Positions 41,820-50,800 of a stretch of 64,000 bases of DNA are shown piece after piece. The position numbers and the translations under genes were made by a program. The stretch covers positions 3,720,001 through 3,784,000 of the forward strand of contig CBDDKZ010000005.1 in assembly GCA_965230415.1 (NCBI GenBank). The letters are read 5' to 3'. Origin of the DNA: CBDDKZ01 sp965230415. Lineage in GTDB: Bacteria; Bacteroidota; Bacteroidia; Cytophagales; JAAEPT01. The first letter of the stretch is position 1; every line of letters begins with the position of its first letter. Under the pieces are notes generated by a model. The model worked only from the letters and a program-made list of their open reading frames with translations. It was not told the origin of the DNA and ran no database searches.

Positions 41820-44800
41820 ATGAAAAAAATTTTATTGATATTATTGATAAACCTCGTAGGTACCGGACTGACTTATAGTCAATGTGATCCGGAAGGTGAA
41901 GACTTTAAGGTATCGGTAACTACAGATGCACCGAGCAGCTGTGGACAGAACGATGGTTCAGCCCGGATAGACATGTATTGTGGTACAGATGGTGATTGCT
42001 ATGAACCCGGTTCAGTGGTATCTGAGTTTAACTGTAATGCCGCTGACTATTCCAATCATTATAGTGGTGGTGGAGACTATTATGTCAATGCAGGAGAGAC
42101 GGTTTTGGTGAGTGGCCCTTTTGACGGAACAGTGGTGATACAACCAGGAGGCACCCTCGTGACCTGTGGCGAGGTGATGTTGAATAATCAAATCAACCTG
42201 GTGAGCGGTTCCAAAATGGTGAACCTGGGAGATTTGACCTTGCATGCCTATAACCTCAACGACGAAACCGCGCTGCTTCAAAACTTCGGAGAGATAAACC
42301 TGATGTACCAGTCCAGCAGTTCGTGGGGAAGCATACAAGTTGATGCCGGAACCGTTCAGAACTATGGTAACATCACCATGCCCATCGATTATTCCCTCAA
42401 TGATACCACTTCAGTATTCGAAAATTATGGTCATCTGGAAGTGGGAACCGAACCAAGTATTCAGGAATTACGCCAAACCAATGTGCGCGGAAGAATGGAA
42501 AATTATGGTAGTATCAATACGGCTTTAAACACACAAATAGATCCGGGAGGCAGTGTGGTGAACTATTGCCAAATGAATTCCTCCAAAAGCATGTACCTGA
42601 CTGAATCGGGATTATTTGAAAACTATGGAGCCATAGAAGTGGCTAGGGAATTTTACCTGCGCAACCAGGTGATTGTAGATGGCGGTTCGTCAGTTATTGC
42701 CGACAAGCTGGTGTTGGAAAACCTGATCATTACCAACAATGAAGCGGCGTGTGCATTGCTCAAGGGTATTAGTGAATTACGTGTACAGATTTATGAGCCC
42801 TTCACTGAAGTACTGGCCAATGGAGCTATGAGTATTTGTACCGAAGGTGAATCCCATGAACTACAATGGCTCACCTTAGGTTCGGGAGCTACCCTTGGCT
42901 GCCAGTGTACTCCTGTAGATCCTGTCAGTGGAGGTATCATCTATGCTACTAACTGTCTGGCCACCTGGCCAGACGGGTTGGTGACCAACGAACGCAATGA
43001 TTTATCGTCAGGCGATTACCTGGTCAGTATATCGTGCGGAGGTACATTTATTCGTCAAGAGTTGGTAACCATACCACCGTCAACAGAAGGAGTTCCGGAA
43101 GTAGTGGTATTACCTGTAGCCGCCTCTACAACCTGCGATGGCCGTATCGAGCTAAGCTCAATCAGTGGCGGCACACCACCTTTTGCATATACCCTCAATA
43201 ATCTAGCAGGTAATTTCCCCTTTGAATCATTATGTGCCGGCAACTATCACCTGGAAGTGAGTGATGCTGTGGAGTGTAAAGTAGCTATCCCGGTAACCAT
43301 ACCAGGTGATGTAGACTGTTCGGGCTTTGGGGTTTCAGCAAGTCCGCTTAGTACACCGTCTAGTGGTAGTTGCAACGGGGTTTACCTGGCTCAGGCTAGT
43401 GGAAATACGGGGCCGGTAGCTTTCCGTTGGTCTGATCAGGAGGGGACAGTAATAGGTAATGAAGCTCAGCAGACAGGTTTGTGTATCGGGCATTGGTACT
43501 ATGTAGAAGCAGTGGACAGGACAACACAATGTATGGTAACAACCAGCGTTTATAGCGGCCATGACACGACAGATTGTGGACATGCAATACGTATTAGAAC
43601 CCGAGATGAAAGTTGTGCCGGAAGCGGAGATGGGAAAATAGCCTTTCATACTTCACAAGGTCTGAGGAGTGGATCTTCAGGTAATTGTTTCGAAGGAGTT
43701 ATTCCCAACGAAACTTGTGTGTCTTGCGATGCTTATTTGAGCGGCAATCAAAATGGAAACGCTTTGAGCGATGGAAGGCGCTATTGTGTGCAGGCAGGTC
43801 AGTCAATCAGTGGTAATCTTAACATACAAAATGCAACAGTGGTTGTCTGTGGAGACGCCACAAACCTGTATGTTACACTGGGAAATGAAAGCACATTGTT
43901 TTTAAATGGTAATAGTCAGCTGCAGTCTTTAAATGGAAGTGGAACTAATGCACGTTTAATTAACACAGGTACGTTGACTTTAAGTCAAATGAATGCCTCG
44001 CTTACTAATTTTGAAAACTACGGGTTGTTCAATTGCGACTATTATTATCGTTTCAACGAGACCGGCGAGCATATCAATTACGGTACAATGGATATTGGTC
44101 AGTCTGCGGTGATCCAGGGTGTTTTCCAAAACTACGGAACTATTAATGTCACTGATTGGGATCAGAACAACACAACAGGTCAGCTTCATAATTACTGTGC
44201 GGTAAATGTGACAGGTAATGTATACCAAAGTTCACTGATCCGAAATGAAGGCACTTTTAACAGTATCGGGAGCTGGCATCTGAATGCAGACGGGACTTAC
44301 GAGTCAGTAGGAGGCAGCATGACAAATGGTGCACATCTTCATTTTTATGGCATAATGCGTGGACTGGAAGGGGCTTCTGTCATCAAATTCGGTGGGTCCA
44401 TCAATGCCCATGGTACAATGGAAGGGCCTTTGCAGGTATGTGGGTTTAGCAATACAAGTAACATGACGGTAGGTCCTGATGTCGAGTTTTATAATAATTG
44501 CGAAGAAATCCAATTAGGTTGCGACCTGCTGTGGTCATTGAGCTCCGGAGGGGAAGTAATCAGCACTGATACTTTATTAACAAACTTAAGGGCAGGTACT
44601 TATTATTACACATTGAGTTGTGGAAGTTGTACTGATACAGGGCATGTAGTGATCGGATCACCTCCACTGTTGACACTCCGGATAGATGAAGCAAAGCCCG
44701 CCTCATGTGCCAATCGCTGTGATGGTGAATTAGAAACCCAAGTGAGTGGAGGAACCTCACCTTATTATTATGAATGGGATGACAATCGCACCGATGCCAG

Positions 44801-47800
44801 CTATGAACAAGGCTGTGCAGGGCTCCATGCCTTAAGGGTTACCGACGAACATGGTTGCCAGGTGGGTTACGACGCAACGATTACAGTAGGTGACGGTCCT
44901 TGTTTGTGTGATCCACCTACTATAAGCCTGACACTGGATTTTTCAAACGCCAGTGCAGCGAATGCCAGTGATGGTTCTGCCAGTGTCCTGGCAAGTGGTG
45001 GAGTAGGAGATTATGAGTACGACTGGTATTCTGAAGCGGCGACTGGCCTTTTACCGGATAGTGCGCTAATTACCGGATTGTTACCGGGTGTTTACCAAGT
45101 AACTGTGACCGATGCCTTTCAGTGTAGTAAAAGTGGTCAGGTTACAGTGGGCGCTGACGGAGGTGTATGCCAACTGACAGCGGATTTTGATCAATTGAGT
45201 GAACCTTCATGTGCTAATAAGGCAGACGGTGTGCTGGAGGTTGATGTTCAAAATGCAACTTCAGACCTCGAGGTCGATTGGTACTACAACGGTTTGTTAT
45301 TACCCGATGTGAATGGATTAAGCTATCATCAGGCAGCCACCGGTTACTACCGTGTGGTGATCAGAGAAAAAGGTGGTTTGCATTGTGTGCAACAGCTGGA
45401 AGCATCACTAAGTTATGCCGATGACTGCGACAGCAACTGCGGTGGAATTAAAGTAGGAATTGATGAGGTAAGTGATGCCTCCTGCGCGGATGTACCGGAT
45501 GGTGCCCTGGAATGGTCTGTAAGTTTTGGTAATAGTCCGTTTGATTATTTTTGGTATGGAAATACAAGTGGTCATGAGCTAAATCACCCATTTTACCGCT
45601 ACCGGGCCGAAAAACTGCTGAACGGTGATTACCTGATTATGGCGCGTGATTCGGGAAACTGTCATGCGGGAGTCAACACTCGGGTGGAGGCCGGTGACGA
45701 TGGTTGTAATGACTGTAATTTTGAAGCGTTGATAAGTGTTGTTCCTCCTTCTTCAGCCACCGTGTGCAACGCACGGGCCCGGTTGCATATCCTGGACGAT
45801 GGCGACAATTATGAGTATGAAATTTACTGGAGTAATGGGTCTGTTGATACGATGCTGATCGCACAGCAGTGTGCCGGAGACTATTGGGTGTTGCTACGCC
45901 AGTATTTAAACGGGGCGTTTGTATGCGAGACTAAAAAGTATTTTAAATTTCCGAAAGGTCCCGGTGGTGAGATACCTTGCGATCAGGCAACACCACTTGA
46001 ACTGGATTTGAAGATCCATAATTTAGTAGTAGGAGTACCGGGTATAGCTACCCACTGGCTGGACTTGCAAGTGACAGGAGGCGTAGGTGACTACCGGTAT
46101 GTATGGACTAACGGAGCACGTACCCAGGATATCAGCATTCAGTTAGCAGGTACATATGGCGTAAGGGTATATTCGGGAGAATGCAGTAATTACGCCGATA
46201 CCTCAATCACTATTCCGGGTATAAATAATGATTGTCCGGAGCCATTGACGGGCTACGCCGACCGGGTAGAATGGTTTGTGAAACAACCCGATTGTTCGGA
46301 CTCTCCGGGTGGTGCCCTGGGAGACATTAACCTGGTAGTTCATCACTTTGGTTCGGGAGGTCCCTATGCTTTTTTATGGGATCAAATGGGGGCGATTACC
46401 GAAGATGTGTCTTCGCTGGCACCGGGAGATTATTATGTGACGATTATGGATATTACGGGTCATTCACAAAAGTTTGGACCTATAAACATTATAGATGCCG
46501 GCTGTCCGGGAGGTGCGTGTGAAGGAACAACCCATGTGGTGGATTCACTATGTGACTATTATGCGGAAAATGGAGCTATCCAGCTGATGATCAATGAAGG
46601 AGTGGGGCCTTTTCGTTATGAATGGTCACGCGATGGAGCTTTCTTTTCACAGGAACGACATTTGTCTAATGTAGGCAGGGGTAGCTATGTGGCCAGAGTA
46701 ACTGATGCTAGTAACTGCGTGTTTACCACTCCGGCACTGGAAATGCCTGTCGCCACTGCTTGCGATACAAGTTGTCTGTGTCGCCTGTTGGTAAGTTCAT
46801 CACCTTCAGGTTGTCCGGAAGAAGCGCCATCGGGTAAAGTGTATGCACACCTGGATGGTGGTGTGCGCCCGGTATACACCTGGGATATTCCGGCTACGGG
46901 GACTGTGGTAAGCGGCCTTGAAAGTGGTATTTACAAAGTGGCAGTAGCCGATGGAGAGCGACTGGCCTGCAACACTTCAGAATTTGTGACAGTAGGTCTA
47001 TCAAATCCTGATGGAGTATGTTGTGCAGATTTCAATCCCTCAATTATGCCCTTACCTGCTACCGGTTGCGGACTAAGTGGAACGGTGTTATATGTGACAC
47101 AGCCGGGCACACGATATGTATGGAATACAGGAGAACGCACGCGGTCCATAACCATCAACACACCGGGCGTGTATCAAGTAGAGGTGTGGAACGAAGAAGG
47201 GTGTTATCATGATCTTTCGTTCACAGTTACCGACCCGGATGATGATTATGACGGTAGTAACAGGATCTATGCCAGCGATGAGTATTTGTGTTACGGCTCA
47301 TCTGTCACACTATATGCACCGGTTATTCCCGGGGCCAGCTACGAGTGGTATCCGAATGGAGAGACCACACCGTCTATTCAGGTGAGCGAAGAAGGTTATT
47401 ATTGGGTACTTATTACCTGGGGCAATTGTAGTATGAAAACCACGGTATATACGGTTCACGGTGCCCCATTGCCGGATGATGTGGGTATCAATAGTTTTGT
47501 GTCGACGTTGTGCCCTGATGATGGTGTTAGCTATCCGTTGATCTCCACAGAAGGTATAGGCAATGCGTGGTACTTTAACGGGGAACTAGTGGATACCAAT
47601 CAGGTGATACAGGCCAGTCAACCTGGCGTTTACCGCCTGGAAGTGACTTATCCGGGCTGTGAAGCAATCATCAAAGAATTGACAATAGATAAACATTGTG
47701 ATGAAGACAGTAATTGTAATCCACTGGCAATGATAATTAGTGGTTTTGATCCCGATGACCTCGTCAGCTGCAAGGACTATTTGATCAATGAGGCAGAGTA

Positions 47801-50800
47801 TGAAGCACAAACCCTTTACCGGGAGTACCTGGAAGGAGTGAGGACCGATTTCAAAAAGCGTTATGTAGAACATTGCCTGGATGTGACCGAGCGTTTTGAG
47901 ATGGAAAACACGGGTGGGGAGACCACTCATCATTACACACTTTACTACTATGACCAGTCTGGCAATCTGGTTCGCACGGTGCCGCCTGAAGGGGTGCATC
48001 CACTTGAGCCGGAGTTGCTGGCCAATGTACAAGCCGACCGGGTAGCCGGCCGACGTCAAATATTACCAAAACATGATTATGCGACCACCTATACTTATAA
48101 TTCATTAAATCAGCAGTATGCCGAGGCTATTCCTGATCACGACTTGCTAGAATACCATTCGGTTTCGGAAGGTAAAGGCCTGGAAGGTGGGCTAGCTATT
48201 ACCGGAGTTCAAATGGGTCATGTAGGACGCGCAGTTTTGTTCGGCAACGATGAGCAGGGAGAGGGAATAATGTATTATACGGAAGATAATGGTGCTAACT
48301 GGCAGGAAGTAAGTGGGTTGGGTGCGGAAGATTTGTATGTGGCATATATTTCGGATGATGGTACATATTACACCGCCGGAGACGGCGGTACGGTGGCCCG
48401 CAATGGCAGTGAAGACCAGGGATGGGTACTACGTAACATAGGTGCACAGGAACGTGTAGAATACCTTCGCTTTTTTCCTTCAGATGCTGATAGCGGTATT
48501 GCCATCACAGCAGAACGCTCGGTGTACCTGACTGCAGACAAAGGAGATAGCTGGCAACAAGTCCCCAAACTAAACTTTGATGAGGTAGTAGGGGTGATAA
48601 GGGCCTATGAGTTTATCTCCGCAGACCTGGGATATGCAGTGAGCAATGTAGGCACGGAAGGTAAAATTTACCGTACGGTAGACGGAGGTCAAAGCTGGGA
48701 GGAGCTGTTTATAAATACCTTAGAGCGCCAGCCATTGGCCCTGACGGCCGATCGTAATGGTATTTATATTGCGGGAGAGAAAGGATTGTTATTGTCCGTG
48801 AAAAGAAATGAATTAGGCTATCTGCCAATCAACTACAACAATATTGACTTTGTTGAAATTTTGGCAGGGTCACAGGGTCTTTTTATAAAATTAGAATCAG
48901 GAAATTGGGATAAATTAGACCCTGTTACGGGTACCAGCTCGAGATTGGAAATACTTGACCGGGTGGCGATCACCCTGCAAACGCGTGAGGCAATGGCATT
49001 GAAATATACGTCGGTGATAGGCAAAAGAGAAGTAATCCAATACGAAGAAGCAGATTATGAACCTCGATTTCTGGAGCTATTGAACCCTGAGATTAGTTTT
49101 GCCACTCCGGAGAGCTACATTTATTGGACGGACAATGCGCTTTACCTGAAGGCACCCGAAACGCCGGATATGGAATTGACATTAGCAAATAATGAACCAT
49201 GGTCGGAAATTTCATGGGCGCACGTAGGCTATGAAGCCGGTCGCAAGGCGAGTAATGTGGTCGTGATTACTGCCGATGGGTGGTACTATGGTGAGGATAT
49301 GGGAAGCTCTGCCAACTGGATAACGGTAACACCGACAGATTGGGATGAGACGGTAGAACAGGTAAGTTTTACAGATCGACTGGGAGGCTTTGTACGCACA
49401 GCGTCACAATGTTATTTCACTACAGACGGAGGTTACAGCTGGGAATTGTTTGCCACTATAGGAGTAGATGATCCTGTCTTTGTGGATATGGCTTTTTCGG
49501 TATCGGGCGTGATAGGTATCGATGCAGATGGTGTTATGTACAGCTGGAATTCAGTAGCAGGCTGGCAGGAAATGTTAATTAATTTACCTGCTCAAAGCAT
49601 AAATGACCTGGAGTTGATGCGCGGAGCAAGAATCACAGATCATTTGCTTTATACTTGTGGGACCGGAGGGCAAATTCTGTCTATTGATTATCAGGAAGAT
49701 GCACTTATCGTAGTTGATCAGGCTTCGCAAACCACGGAGGACTTAACTCACATTGTAGAAGGTGTTAATACCGTGGAAGGACAGCCTTTTGCTTTTTCAT
49801 CAAGTGGGCAATGGGTATTTTATGATGGAGAAGAATGGAAGAGGCAACTTCTGGGGTCCGGTTTTACCTTAAGAGACATATGCTTCGGGACTGGTCTGTC
49901 GGGTATGGCTATTGATGAGCAGGGACGTTTGTATTCCAAGGATCATGACGCGATTACCTGGGAAGACCTGGAAGTGTTTGACATGAATGCAGTGGATAAT
50001 TACAGTGCTTTGATAACGACCTCTTCGATAGCCGTCGGCGATAACGGTAAGCTGGTACAGCGCGCTTTTGGAAACGACAATGTGGTAGACCTGTTCAAAA
50101 TACCGGTGATCGAAGATATGGTGTTGCTGTCATCAGGAACGGGCTATGCTGTCGGTAGTCAGGGAGGCATTTTGAAAACAACAGACGGAGGCCGTAACTG
50201 GCGACCACAGGGTGCACCAAGCAGTGCGCAATTGCGTGGAGTGGCCTTTTATGATGACGACCATGGCCTGGCCGTTGGTGATGATGGTGTGCTTTATACC
50301 AACGATGGTGGTGTTAGCTGGCACCAGGGGCCGACAGGTGTGACCCTGAATGCGGTGGCCTACCGCAGCGCGGAAGAAGCGGTGGTTGTAGGGCCTGTTA
50401 ACAATGGGGTAGTAGCGATCTATTACCTCAATACACAGAACTATACACTGAACAGGTTAAATGGGACTGATTTTGCCAATGGTATATTACCGCTGGCTCA
50501 GGTGATGAATGACGTACAGTTCGTCAATGAAAACGTTGGATATGCAGTAGGGGCAAATAACAGTATTTACCAGTATGATGCCCGTGATGGTAGTGCAATT
50601 TGGAACTACCTGCCAACGGTAAGTGATGTGAGCGATGGCGATTGGGCCTCTCTTGATTTTTATGAGGAAGAAGCAGGATATCTCGCCGGTACAGTAGACG
50701 GCGAGGGTAAGGTATTAAAAGTGGCATTGGTCAATGGAACAACGTGGTCATCAATTGACCTGAGTGAACACCCCTCGTCTGATATCGAGGGCTCCATTTT

